Shown here: positions 1 through 7,967 of the stretch, piece after piece
Numbering within the stretch: the stretch's first letter is position 1
Layout: every line of letters begins with the position of its first letter
Assembly (NCBI GenBank): GCA_023666645.1
Contig: JAMPBP010000014.1
Span: 1-37,248, forward strand
Source: Clostridiales bacterium
GTDB taxonomy: Bacteria > Bacteroidota > Bacteroidia > Bacteroidales > Muribaculaceae
Direction: 5' to 3'
Length of the DNA: 37,248 nt
Notes under the pieces: model-generated
The model's input: only the letters and a program-made list of their open reading frames with translations
Databases searched by the model: none
Told to the model about the DNA's origin: nothing
Program-made: the position numbers and the translations under genes

Positions 1-76
1 GTGGCCGTAGCCACGTAACCGAGATGAACGGCAAAAAGCGCCCGCGAGATGCGATACGAAGGTAATTTCTTGTCAT
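1..76 (-). CDS. Possible 5' end of a gene leaving the left edge
   Basis: On the minus strand an ATG at 74-76 opens a frame (begins MTRNYLRIASRGRF) that stays open to the window edge, about 25 codons. A second minus frame is also open to the edge over this stretch (reads LPSYRISRALFAVHLGYVATA) but has no start codon. The fragment is too short to assign a family or even to choose the frame. It is listed only because a gene pointing left here would explain the long non-coding stretch to its right. Confidence 0.2.
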   Translation of the reverse strand, partial: MTRNYLRIASRGRFLPFISVTWLRP

Positions 77-689
77 GTAACTCGTTATAATTATGTGAAG
101 ATACTCAAGATGCTGACATTCACTCAGAAAACGTGGATACGCAGATACAGCAAAGACAACAATATCAATCTGAATTTAAAGTCATTGGAGGCCATCATAT
201 ATCTATTGCGAACCGGATGCCAATGGCGACTGCTGCCGACCTATTATGGCTGCCGGCAAACTATAGGTATCTGAAAGCTGAACTACACGTTTCAACTGAT
301 CATTGGTCTTGGACTAAAACGTAATCGGTGGCATATAATTACCATCGTCTCGGCCACTCGGTGGCATTTTTATCCGTGTTCATCGGTCACTATGCCCGCA
401 TTGCTCCCTCTTCGCACGAATAAAACGAATACTCAGTCAACCATTATTAGGGATAATCTTAACCGAGTCAACTTCTATCAGGGTTAACGACTCCTGACAG
501 TCAACCAAAATCAGGAAAAGTCATGCACAATTGGCCGCCCTATCGTTAACATTTCTTGTGAGACAGGCTCTTAATATCCACACGATTGCAGGTGCTGAAA
601 TCATTTGAACTTATGGACAATTATTAACCGGCATCGTTCATAATCTTATGATTATAAATGGGTCTAAATGAGCTCATAAAGTTTTTTTT
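77..689. other. Intergenic stretch without a convincing gene
   Basis: No frame here looks coding. The longest, 133-324 plus, starts with GTG, has no recognisable motif, and its codon usage and composition are unlike its neighbours. Two small structures are visible. The first is a GCCAC-TCG-GTGGC hairpin at 353-365 followed by ATTTTTAT. The second is the palindrome ATGAGCTCAT (668-677) followed by a run of nine T (682-690). Both would act as terminators on the plus strand if anything is transcribed that way. Loosely repeated blocks containing GTCAACC/GTTAAC occur at about 435-550. No tRNA or riboswitch was recognised. Confidence 0.5.
353..373 (+). terminator. Short hairpin plus T-tract
   Basis: A 5-bp GCCAC/GTGGC stem with a 3-nt loop is followed by ATTTTTAT. 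It is short and has no recognised gene upstream, so it is a weak candidate terminator on the plus strand. Confidence 0.25.
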
Positions 690-986
690 TCATTGAGGTA
701 CGATTTCATCGCGGGGACTCCTCTCAGGGTAAATCACGGGAGATTTCCCGCTCGAATTGTTTTTTCCCTTCCGTGACTTCTTGGCAGGTTGTGTTTTGAT
801 GTTCTTCAGGCTGTCTGTTCCTTCTGGCAATGCCTCGATGGTGTAGGGTGAGGTTGTTGTCGGGAGGCTGTCTCCAAGTGGGGCTGAGCCGCATGCCTTG
901 ACCAGGATAACAATGATGAGTATCAAAGCTATGGCAATTAGCGCTGTGGCGGTCCCGTTGATTATTGAGCGTGGTGGTTTTTTCAT
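690..986 (-). CDS. Small single-pass membrane protein behind NSS transporter
   Basis: A 98-residue protein with one long hydrophobic segment (about residues 9-31), a short basic N-terminus (MKKPPRS) and a hydrophilic tail rich in Pro, Ser, Thr and Lys. It starts 14 nt after the stop of the transporter gene, so the two are probably co-transcribed and may be functionally linked. In Actinobacteria some NSS transporters need a small one-helix subunit (MetS with MetP); the arrangement is similar, but no sequence homology can be claimed. Cys32 directly follows the hydrophobic stretch (VKAC), so a lipoprotein is an alternative, although Lys at position -2 is unusual for a lipobox. The overlapping 119-residue frame at 724-1083 is a shadow. 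Function unknown. Confidence 0.6.
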   Translation of the reverse strand: MKKPPRSIINGTATALIAIALILIIVILVKACGSAPLGDSLPTTTSPYTIEALPEGTDSLKNIKTQPAKKSRKGKNNSSGKSPVIYPERSPRDEIVPQ

Positions 987-1000
987 GGATGGAGCTTGGG

Positions 1001-2353
1001 TTACAAGAGTCCCGATACGAGAATGACAAAGATGGCCGGTGGTGCAATGTAACGTATGCTGAATATAGCCAGCCGTGCGACATTACCGTTCAGGACCCCG
1101 TCATTGGTGAGTTGATTGATCATAAGTTTGCGCGGAACAATCCAGCCGGCATATACACACATTGACAGGGCACACAGAGGTAGCAAAATATTTGTCGCTA
1201 CAATGTCCAGAAAGTCAAATAAGGTTTTGTCGCATATCACGAGACTGCTTCCCTCACCAAGGCTGCTGGAGCATAGTGTGCTGAACAACAGGGTGGGTAG
1301 CAATACTGCCAGGCATGCTTTAAGACGGGGCATCTTGAAACGGTCCTCAAACATGGCTATGGTTACCTCGGCAATCGAGATGGTTGATGTGAGTGCAGCT
1401 ACTGTGAGGGCGAGGAAAAATAGTGACGACCACATGCATGTGAATTCCATGTGGGTGAATACTTCGGGCAGTGTCACGAATACCAGGGTGAGTCCTCGCA
1501 GACTTTCTCCCTCAAGACCAAATGACAGCACAGCGGGGAAAATAATGATGCCCATGAGTATGGCTACACCGAGGTCGAGCATTGATACTGTCATGGCAGT
1601 CTTGGGAAGTTTGGCTTCTCGGGGATAGTATGCGGCATAGGTGATTAGGATTCCCATTCCCAGACTTAGCGAGAAGAATGCCTGCCCCATGGCGTTGACG
1701 AATACCGATGGCGTGATTTTGGAAAAATCGGGGTTGAAAAAATATTCAAGACCCTTGGAGGCTTCAGGCAGAGATAGTGATACGCAGCAAAAAATGATGA
1801 GTAGCAGAAAGAGTGTGGGCATAAGCAGATTGGACATGCGTTCTATTCCTTTACGCACACCGGCGATAAGAATGAAGAGGTTGAGACCGATCATGACATA
1901 TGTATAGATGAGAGGCGAAATGTCACCTTGTATATATTGCTGCATGCGTGAGGTGAATGTAGCGGCTGCATCGTTACCCCCGATTGGTTGGTATAGATTG
2001 CCTGTTATCGACTGCACCAGGTATTCAAGAGTCCACCCGGCTACCACCATGTAAAAGCAAAGGATCATGTAGGAGGCTATGACCCCTGTGAGTCCAGTAA
2101 GCCACCACTTGGTCCGGGGCGATAACTTCTTGAACGTCCCCACTGCGTCTGAGCCACCGGCGCGTCCTAAAGCAAACTCGGCAAGCATCACGGGAATACC
2201 AAGCATGAATACACACAACACGTAGATCAGAAGAAAAGCTGCACCTCCGTTTTCCTGTACCTCGGCAGGAAAGCGCCATATGTTTCCAAGTCCGACGGCC
2301 GACCCTACGGTAGCCGCAATTATTCCTATTTTAGATGAAAATTTAGCTCTCAT
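1001..2353 (-). CDS. Na+-dependent transporter, NSS/SNF family
   Basis: A 450-residue inner-membrane symporter of the neurotransmitter:sodium symporter family, which couples Na+ entry to uptake of amino acids or related amines. The family signature is clear in the first helix: GSAVGLGNIWRFP at residues 17-29, the unwound substrate- and sodium-binding helix of the LeuT fold. Eleven to twelve hydrophobic segments follow, and the length matches the short bacterial members (TnaT/MhsT/Tyt1 type). Substrate cannot be read from sequence. A small membrane protein gene follows 14 nt downstream. A TAAATTTG -7 box lies about 47 nt upstream, without a good -33 partner. Confidence 0.93.
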   Translation of the reverse strand: MRAKFSSKIGIIAATVGSAVGLGNIWRFPAEVQENGGAAFLLIYVLCVFMLGIPVMLAEFALGRAGGSDAVGTFKKLSPRTKWWLTGLTGVIASYMILCFYMVVAGWTLEYLVQSITGNLYQPIGGNDAAATFTSRMQQYIQGDISPLIYTYVMIGLNLFILIAGVRKGIERMSNLLMPTLFLLLIIFCCVSLSLPEASKGLEYFFNPDFSKITPSVFVNAMGQAFFSLSLGMGILITYAAYYPREAKLPKTAMTVSMLDLGVAILMGIIIFPAVLSFGLEGESLRGLTLVFVTLPEVFTHMEFTCMWSSLFFLALTVAALTSTISIAEVTIAMFEDRFKMPRLKACLAVLLPTLLFSTLCSSSLGEGSSLVICDKTLFDFLDIVATNILLPLCALSMCVYAGWIVPRKLMINQLTNDGVLNGNVARLAIFSIRYIAPPAIFVILVSGLL

Positions 2354-2399
2354 GTAATGATTTGCAACTGAAAATATGTATTATAGTTATATTTAGGTG

Positions 2400-2407
2400 C
2401 AAATTTA
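2400..2407 (-). promoter_or_regulatory. Candidate -7 box for NSS transporter
   Basis: TAAATTTG on the minus strand fits the Bacteroidetes -7 consensus TAnnTTTG and lies 47 nt before the ATG at 2353. No TTG/TTTG was found at the expected 19-21 nt upstream, so support is partial. Confidence 0.4.
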
Positions 2408-2452
2408 CGAAATAATGAGAGAAATCACGATTGTTTTGTGCGATATAGTTGC

Positions 2453-2486
2453 AAAAAAAAACTGACGGTCGTTATCAGACCGTCAG
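2453..2486 (-). terminator. Intrinsic terminator overlapping sigma-factor stop codon
   Basis: On the minus strand a perfect 9-bp stem (CTGACGGTC/GACCGTCAG, loop of 7) is followed by nine T. The 5' arm is made from the last three codons of the sigma-factor gene, and the TGA (2475-2477) is in the loop. It separates this gene from the transporter gene downstream. Confidence 0.9.
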
Positions 2487-3065
2487 CACTATGTTGTTTT
2501 TCTCGGCTATGCGTCTCATGTTCATGACCGCATATCTCATGCGGCCTAATGCGGTATTGATGCTCACTCCGGTAGCCTCGGCTATTTCCTTGAAACTCAT
2601 GTCCCGGTAGAATCGCATGTCAAGGACTTCGCGCTGAACTTGTGGCAGTGATTCCATGATGCGGCGCACATCGGTGTGGATCTGGTCTCTGACCAGTGTG
2701 TCTTCAATGTTGTCATCGGCCAGCTCGCGACGGTTCAGGACATCTACATCGTCGTTATCGGCCGAAAAAGTGTTCTCTGACTTTTCTTGACGAAAATTGT
2801 CAATAATCAGATTATGGGCTATACGTGTTATCCATGCCGAGAATTTTCCCGACTCACTGTAGCGCCCCTGTTTAATCGTGGTGATTGCTTTGACAAAGGT
2901 TTCTTGAAAAATGTCATCGGCGAGAGCACTGTCTTTTACTATACGCTGTATGTACTGGAACACCTGGGTGCTGTAACGGTTGAGTAACGCGTCAAAGGCC
3001 TCGTTGTCTCCTGCAGCATACGCAGCTACCAACTGTTCGTCGGTCAACTGAATGTTTTTTTGCAT
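2475..3065 (-). CDS. RNA polymerase sigma factor, ECF/sigma-70 family
   Basis: A 196-residue sigma factor with only the two core regions of the ECF class. Region 2 (about residues 25-95) includes DDIFQETFVKAI and FSAWITRIAHNLIIDNFRQ, the core-binding and -10 recognition helices. Region 4 (about 135-185) has the LPQVQREVLDMRFYRDMSFKEIAEATGVSINTALGRM type helix-turn-helix core for -35 recognition. The acidic linker (about 97-125) contains a DNDDVD run. No anti-sigma gene is adjacent, so the regulon and signal cannot be guessed. It has its own promoter (3155-3186) and a terminator built into its 3' end, so it is a single-gene unit. Confidence 0.93.
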   Translation of the reverse strand: MQKNIQLTDEQLVAAYAAGDNEAFDALLNRYSTQVFQYIQRIVKDSALADDIFQETFVKAITTIKQGRYSESGKFSAWITRIAHNLIIDNFRQEKSENTFSADNDDVDVLNRRELADDNIEDTLVRDQIHTDVRRIMESLPQVQREVLDMRFYRDMSFKEIAEATGVSINTALGRMRYAVMNMRRIAEKNNIVLTV

Positions 3066-3154
3066 TACTGGTTGGTTTTACTGTTTGAGTAATGTTGTGC
3101 TATAGGCGGTGAAATTTTTGTGGTTTGGTTATCGTGTTTTTTAGTTTGTAAATT

Positions 3155-3186
3155 CAAAATTACAAAATCCGGCATTTATGTGCAAA
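3155..3186 (-). promoter_or_regulatory. Bacteroidetes-type promoter of the sigma factor
   Basis: The minus strand reads TTTG (3183-3186), 20 nt spacer, TAATTTTG (3155-3162), matching the -33/-7 consensus and spacing. It predicts a leader of about 80 nt before the ATG at 3065. Confidence 0.7.
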
Positions 3187-3256
3187 TTTTATGTCGGAAA
3201 AATTGCATCATTAACAATATTTCTCTTTTTGGCACGTTGCGGCTTCTAATCTTTGC

Positions 3257-4624
3257 TCATGCAAACAGGTGGCGAAATGCTTCCTCGACCTTGGCTACTT
3301 CCACTATGTTGATTGTCAGTTTGCCGGTATCGATGCCCTTGAGGTTCCCTTTGGGTAGGATTATTGTGGTCATGCCGAGTTTCTGAGCTTCGTGAAGGCG
3401 TTGCTCTATGCGGGTGACGGGGCGTATTTCGCCCGATAAGCCTACCTCTCCTGTGAGACATATGCCGCGCGGTATCGTCATGTCGACATTGCTCGATAGG
3501 ATGGCACTGATTACTGCGAGGTCGAGGGCGGGGTCGGTTACCTTGAGTCCACCGGCAATGTTGAGGAACACATCTTTCTGAATCAATTTGAACCCAACCC
3601 TCTTCTCAAGCACGGCCAGCAGCATATTCATGCGCTTGGAGTCGAAGCCTGTGACCGACCGCTGCGGGGTGCCGTATGCGGCACTGCTCACGAGTGCCTG
3701 CACTTCGATGAGGAAGGGGCGCATGCCGTCGATTGTAACACCTATGGCTACCCCTGAGAGGTCCTCCTCGTTGCCCGACATAAGCATCTCAGAGGGGTTT
3801 GTGATTTCCCTGAGTCCACGCTGGCACATCTCATAGATACCTATCTCATTGGTGCTTCCGAAACGGTTCTTGATTCCGCGCAGTATACGGTACATATACT
3901 GGCTGTCGCCTTCAAATTGGAGCACGGCGTCGACTATGTGCTCCAGCACCTTGGGGCCGGCGATCGACCCCTCTTTGGTTATATGTCCGATGAGTATCAC
4001 CGGAACTCCTGTGGTCTTGGCATATTTAAGCAGTCTCACTGCACATTCCCTCACCTGGCTCACGCTTCCGGCCGGCGAATCGAGTTCATCGCTTGCTATG
4101 GTCTGTATGGAGTCAACGATGAGGAGTCCGGGTTGGACATCATGAATGTGGTTGAGTATGGTTTCGAGTGAGGTCTCGCACACTATGTAGCAGGTGTCAC
4201 CGGGGCGACCTATGCGGTCGGCTCTCATCTTGAGTTGGGTGGCGCTTTCCTCGCCCGAGACATATAAAACCTTGCGCGATTTGATGGAGAGGATATTCTG
4301 CAATACGAGTGTCGATTTTCCTATGCCTGGCTCTCCTCCCAGCAGGATTAGTGAGCCCGGTACAACTCCACCGCCCAACACTCTGTTGAGTTCTTTCGAT
4401 GGCAATGGTATGCGTTGTTGTTCAGTTGCCTCGATGTCACTGATTTTCTGGACTTGGCTTCGGCCAGCTTCTGTGGGGCCTATGTTTTTTGAAGGCTTGG
4501 CGGCAATTTTTTCCTCGACGAGAGTGTTCCACTCGCCACAAGCCGGGCAACGGCCTTCCCACCGTGGGAAGTCGGCTCCACAGTTATTGCAGTACCATAT
4601 GGTTTTTGTCTTGGTCTTTGCCAT
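3257..4624 (-). CDS. radA: DNA repair protein RadA
   Basis: A 455-residue RadA/Sms ATPase, a RecA-like motor that drives branch migration of recombination intermediates. All family parts are present: the N-terminal C4 zinc finger (Cys12, Cys15, Cys26, Cys29), Walker A GEPGIGKST (97-105), Walker B LLIVDSIQT (about 167-175), the RadA-specific KNRFG motif (252-256), and a C-terminal Lon-protease-like domain (about 290-455). Length is normal. It lies 48 nt downstream of the trmH-like gene on the same strand and is probably co-transcribed with it. Confidence 0.97.
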   Translation of the reverse strand: MAKTKTKTIWYCNNCGADFPRWEGRCPACGEWNTLVEEKIAAKPSKNIGPTEAGRSQVQKISDIEATEQQRIPLPSKELNRVLGGGVVPGSLILLGGEPGIGKSTLVLQNILSIKSRKVLYVSGEESATQLKMRADRIGRPGDTCYIVCETSLETILNHIHDVQPGLLIVDSIQTIASDELDSPAGSVSQVRECAVRLLKYAKTTGVPVILIGHITKEGSIAGPKVLEHIVDAVLQFEGDSQYMYRILRGIKNRFGSTNEIGIYEMCQRGLREITNPSEMLMSGNEEDLSGVAIGVTIDGMRPFLIEVQALVSSAAYGTPQRSVTGFDSKRMNMLLAVLEKRVGFKLIQKDVFLNIAGGLKVTDPALDLAVISAILSSNVDMTIPRGICLTGEVGLSGEIRPVTRIEQRLHEAQKLGMTTIILPKGNLKGIDTGKLTINIVEVAKVEEAFRHLFA

Positions 4625-4672
4625 GTGTCAGTATCTTCGGTGTGTTGGATTGAGTTCGTATGTGAGTGGGAG

Positions 4673-5449
4673 CTACCCGATTGCTAAGCTGCGGCGCCTG
4701 AATTCGGCCACGGTGATTGCTGTTGCAACCGACACGTTTAGCGATTCGACACACTGTGCTTCAGGTGGGTAGGAGGGAATCAATATGCGATGGCTTATGT
4801 GACGTGCCACTTCATCGCTTATGCCATTGCCTTCATTGCCCATGACTATTATGCCACCATCAGTGAGGGTTGTGGTATAGATGTCTTCTCCGTCAAGAAA
4901 TGTGCCGTAGACTGGTATCGAGCTTTTACGGGACTCTTCAAGCAGCTGAGGAAGATCGGTATAATGCAGTTGCACCCGTGTAAGTCCACCCATTGTGGCC
5001 TGTACTGCCTTGGGGTTGTAAAGGTCGACTGTGTCGTGTGAACAATAGATATGGGATATGCCCATCCATGACGCTATTCTCACGATGGTGCCGAGATTGC
5101 CTGGATCCTGCACGCGGTCGAGAGCCAATGACAACTGTGATGCTGTGGGCATGACAAATTGTGTGTGGGGAATGTCATATACCGCCATTACATCGGGAGG
5201 AGTCGATAGTGATGACATCTCGATCAAGTCGCTGCGTTTCACGACAGTTATATCGGGTAACCCTTCGGGCAGTAGCTTTGAATGTTGCGACAGCCATAGG
5301 TCGGTGGCGAGAAGGTGCCGGCAGTCATAGTGGGTGATTGTCTCCATGACACAGCGGGTACCTTCGGCTGCAAATAGCCGATGCTCACGTCGTCCTTTGG
5401 CCGTGGCCAGTGATGCCACCATCTTGCGATTGGATTTAGTCATTTCCAT
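4673..5449 (-). CDS. TrmH/SpoU-family RNA 2'-O-methyltransferase
   Basis: A SPOUT-fold methyltransferase that uses S-adenosylmethionine to methylate ribose 2'-OH in rRNA or tRNA. The three SpoU motifs are visible: RVQDPGNLGTIVRIA, VMGNEGNGIS, and IPSYPPEAQCVESLNVSVA, which forms the trefoil-knot cofactor site. The N-terminal part resembles the substrate-binding domain of the RlmB/TsnR group. The frame can be extended to a TTG at 5461, but that codon lies inside the -7 box TATCTTTG (5459-5466), so translation must start at the ATG at 5449 or at 5443 (MTKSNRK). The predicted transcript then has almost no leader. The target nucleotide is unknown. Confidence 0.9.
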   Translation of the reverse strand: MEMTKSNRKMVASLATAKGRREHRLFAAEGTRCVMETITHYDCRHLLATDLWLSQHSKLLPEGLPDITVVKRSDLIEMSSLSTPPDVMAVYDIPHTQFVMPTASQLSLALDRVQDPGNLGTIVRIASWMGISHIYCSHDTVDLYNPKAVQATMGGLTRVQLHYTDLPQLLEESRKSSIPVYGTFLDGEDIYTTTLTDGGIIVMGNEGNGISDEVARHISHRILIPSYPPEAQCVESLNVSVATAITVAEFRRRSLAIG

Positions 5450-5458
5450 AGTTGAAGG

Positions 5459-5489
5459 CAAAGATAAGCATTCATGCCAATTTCACAAA
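5459..5489 (-). promoter_or_regulatory. Promoter of the trmH-like/radA unit
   Basis: The minus strand reads TTTG (5486-5489), 19 nt spacer, TATCTTTG (5459-5466). This is an excellent match to the Bacteroidetes housekeeping promoter. The start site expected about 7 nt downstream falls next to the ATG at 5449. Confidence 0.8.
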
Positions 5490-5628
5490 ATTCAGACACG
5501 AGATTATCAATTGTCGATGGCTGCGGGTGATGTGTGGGTGATGTGGAGCATATATTATGGAATTGACCGGAGTTGAATGAACTTTTAAAAAAATTGTAAA
5601 ATATGTTCTGAAATTTCCCAAATATTAT

Positions 5629-5636
5629 TATCTTTG
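5629..5636 (+). promoter_or_regulatory. -7 box for surE
   Basis: TATCTTTG fits TAnnTTTG and lies 28 nt before the surE ATG. The upstream element is imperfect (TTCTG at 5606-5610). Confidence 0.6.
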
Positions 5637-5664
5637 CCTATGAAATAATTATAGCAAACCAACC

Positions 5665-6441
5665 ATGTCACGTAAACTAATTCTCATCAGCAATGACGAC
5701 GGGGTTCAAGCTCCCGGTCTACACCGTTTAGTCGAAACTGTAACACCAATAGCCGACGTGATTGTCGTGGCTCCAGATGTACCACATTCGGGCCAGTCGG
5801 CTGCTATGACTGTAAATAGTCCTTTACGCATAGTGTCTCACAGAGACTCCTCGGGGGCCAAGGTGTTCTCGGTTACCGGCACCCCGGTGGATTGTGTAAA
5901 GTTGTCAATGCACCGTATCCTGCCCCGCAAGCCCGATCTCGTGCTGTCGGGGATAAATCATGGATCCAATGCCGGTGTGAATGTCATCTATTCAGGTACA
6001 ATGGGCGCTACTATGGAGGGGTGTATACAAGGTATACCCTCGATTGGATTCTCGTTGTTGCAACATTCTATGGCGGCTGATTTTACTTACTGTCTTCCGG
6101 TGATCAGGAAGATGGTGGAAAAGGTGCTGGAGCAGCCTCTGCCTCCTGATTTGTGTCTCAATGTCAATTTCCCTGCGCGGGTTGAGATTGCAGGCGTGAA
6201 AGTTGTGCGTGCGGCACGCAGTCATTGGACTGAGGAGTATCAGGAATACGCCGATCCTCACGGTAAGCCATTCTACTGGCTCACGGGTGGACTGATCAAT
6301 GAGGAACCTGAGGCCGATAATACCGATCTTTATTGGTTGGCTCGCAATTATGCTACAATAGTCCCTGTTACACCTTGGTCAAGTGTCGTTGATTCGATAC
6401 CTCGGGTGAATGAGTTGTTTGAATCGCTCACCAAATGTTGA
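5665..6441 (+). CDS. surE: 5'/3'-nucleotidase SurE
   Basis: A 258-residue metal-dependent nucleoside monophosphatase of the SurE family, linked to stationary-phase survival. The N-terminal ILISNDDG holds the metal-binding Asp pair, and the family motif SGINHGSNAGVNVIYSGTMGA is intact in the middle of the protein. Length is typical. The TAA-less end is normal: the TGA at 6439-6441 overlaps the 3' end of the convergent DUF4421 gene by 14 nt. It appears monocistronic with its own promoter. Confidence 0.96.
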   Translation: MSRKLILISNDDGVQAPGLHRLVETVTPIADVIVVAPDVPHSGQSAAMTVNSPLRIVSHRDSSGAKVFSVTGTPVDCVKLSMHRILPRKPDLVLSGINHGSNAGVNVIYSGTMGATMEGCIQGIPSIGFSLLQHSMAADFTYCLPVIRKMVEKVLEQPLPPDLCLNVNFPARVEIAGVKVVRAARSHWTEEYQEYADPHGKPFYWLTGGLINEEPEADNTDLYWLARNYATIVPVTPWSSVVDSIPRVNELFESLTKC

Positions 6442-7489
6442 AACGGTAGCCTATCGAGGCTTCAAAACTGATTATGGATCCGAGCATCGTGTGGGTCCTG
6501 TCGTAGAAGAGAGCATTCTCCATGCGGAATATCCCCCCCATGAACCACTTGCCATTGTTGTAGACCAACGATGCCCGCAGACGGTTGTAGAACGACAGGC
6601 TCACACGCTCTTCATTAAAATTGAGCAGCCACCCTCGTCTTACACCAATGATAGGCGATTCGCTGATGGCAAATGTCCAGCCGCGGTGGAACACCCAGTT
6701 GTAACCGTAGCCCAATCTCAGGGCATAGTTGTTGCTCTTGGTGCGATAATAGTAATCATACTGCTGCAGAGGAATCTGAATTTTGATATCGTCGGGGAGA
6801 ATATTGAAGTTGAAATCATATTCAAGTCCCCAGAATGATAAGCCGGCATAGAATGAGCCTGAGCTCTTTAGTTGTATTTTGCTGAACGCAAAAGCAGCCG
6901 CCTGGGAGTATTTCTTATGATTGAAAAAATAATACAGGTCAAGACCCCAAGATGAGTTGTCGATACCGCTGAAGTCTATGTCGGTCTTGTGGATGTGGCC
7001 GCTGGGACCGAGCCGTGTGATTGTCGACCCTACATCGTTGCGTGAGAAATAGGCATCAGCGGCAAAAAGGCTGCAGTTGAACTGTATGGACCATTTGCGC
7101 CTCATATCTCCACCGCCAAAGTATTTTCCTACATTCATGTCATAACCCACCGAGACTGCCATGTAGGTGAGCCAGAACCCGGCACTGGTGGTGGGGTTGG
7201 ATATGAGTGACATGCGGGTCTTGGGCTCTTCGTCAAAGAAAAAATTGTAGAAGTCGGTCCAACTTTCGGTTCTCAGCTTTATATTGAAACGCTTGCCGGT
7301 ACCGGTGACATATGCCGAATCGTAGGTATTGAAAAATTTGTCGCCCCATCGGTAGGTCTTGATACAAAATTTCGGAAATTTACCCCATGAAGCTATCGTG
7401 TCGAGTGACAAAAATTCAGCCTTGGCCTCCCGTGGGGCCAAAGTTGCAAGCAGGAATGCCAAAATTGTTATTGACAGATATTTCTTCAC
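6428..7489 (-). CDS. DUF4421 family predicted outer-membrane protein
   Basis: A protein of about 353 residues with a signal peptide (KKYLSITILAFLLATLAPREAKA) followed by a long beta-rich region with alternating aromatic residues, ending in a barrel-like Phe/Asn/Ile/Trp C-terminus. The order of motifs (WGKFPKF, then RWGDKFFNTYDSAYV, then a GFWLTYMAVSVGYD stretch) matches my memory of the Bacteroidetes DUF4421 family. Its role is unknown. The frame extends to a TTG at 7516, but that TTG is inside the -7 box TACCTTTG, so the GTG at 7489, which begins exactly at the signal peptide, is the better start. The gene overlaps surE tail to tail by 14 nt. Confidence 0.8.
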   Translation of the reverse strand: MKKYLSITILAFLLATLAPREAKAEFLSLDTIASWGKFPKFCIKTYRWGDKFFNTYDSAYVTGTGKRFNIKLRTESWTDFYNFFFDEEPKTRMSLISNPTTSAGFWLTYMAVSVGYDMNVGKYFGGGDMRRKWSIQFNCSLFAADAYFSRNDVGSTITRLGPSGHIHKTDIDFSGIDNSSWGLDLYYFFNHKKYSQAAAFAFSKIQLKSSGSFYAGLSFWGLEYDFNFNILPDDIKIQIPLQQYDYYYRTKSNNYALRLGYGYNWVFHRGWTFAISESPIIGVRRGWLLNFNEERVSLSFYNRLRASLVYNNGKWFMGGIFRMENALFYDRTHTMLGSIISFEASIGYRFNIW

Positions 7490-7509
7490 GAAATTGGAAC
7501 GATTTTTGC

Positions 7510-7544
7510 TTTGCAAAGGTACATAAATTAAATAACTTTTACAA
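7510..7544. promoter_or_regulatory. Overlapping divergent promoters, DUF4421 and vanZ-like
   Basis: Two opposite promoters share one 35-bp segment. Minus: TTG (7542-7544), 20 nt, TACCTTTG (7514-7521). Plus: TTTG (7510-7513), 19 nt, TAACTTTT (7533-7540). The -33 element of one abuts the -7 element of the other through the palindrome CTTTGCAAAG. Simultaneous use by two polymerases should be impossible. Confidence 0.65.
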
Positions 7545-7553
7545 TACGAGTCA

Positions 7554-7967
7554 ATGAAGCGCTTTTTCCAATTGCTCCCTCATGGAATTCTCACAGTTTT
7601 GATACTGTTGGTCATACTCTATCTCACTCTTATGCCCGATCCGCTGCCCGATACCCACGTGGAGTTGTTTGCCGGGGCCGACAAAGTGGTCCATGCCATC
7701 ATGTTCGCTGCTCTGGCGGGAGCTATAGTGCTTGATATGGTAAGATTCAGGAGAGTTGACAGGCTGTCGGCTGGTGTTGTTGCCGCCATAGTCGTTGTAG
7801 CCTCGCTGGCCGGTGGCGGCATTGAGTTGCTGCAGGGAACAATGAATGCGGGACGCTCATGTGATTTCTACGATTTTGTGGCTGATGCGGTTGGCGCGGT
7901 TGCAGGCGCGCTGGTTGCATTGCCGATAGCCCGATGGCTCTCAGCTGGTAAAGATTGCGGTGAGTGA
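7554..7967 (+). CDS. VanZ-like family membrane protein
   Basis: A 137-residue inner-membrane protein with about four hydrophobic segments. The early motif LYLTLMPDPLPDT and ADKVVHAIMFAALAG, then GGGIELLQG and RSCDFYDFVADAVGAVAGAL, follow the VanZ-like domain pattern. VanZ confers low-level teicoplanin resistance in enterococci; chromosomal homologues like this one have no settled function. The 3' end overlaps the convergent PAP2 gene by 27 nt. The start lies about 7 nt after the expected transcription start, so the mRNA is nearly leaderless. Confidence 0.87.
   Translation: MKRFFQLLPHGILTVLILLVILYLTLMPDPLPDTHVELFAGADKVVHAIMFAALAGAIVLDMVRFRRVDRLSAGVVAAIVVVASLAGGGIELLQGTMNAGRSCDFYDFVADAVGAVAGALVALPIARWLSAGKDCGE

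Noticed and set aside
133-324. 63-codon plus-strand frame before the transporter region
   Set aside because: GTG start, no recognisable motif or hydrophobic pattern, no promoter box, and composition unlike a coding region. The hairpin 30 nt after it is too weak to support it.
724-1083. 119-codon minus frame overlapping the small membrane protein and transporter end
   Set aside because: Out of frame with the transporter gene over its coding 3' end; composition (His/Arg/Ser-rich) is typical of a shadow.
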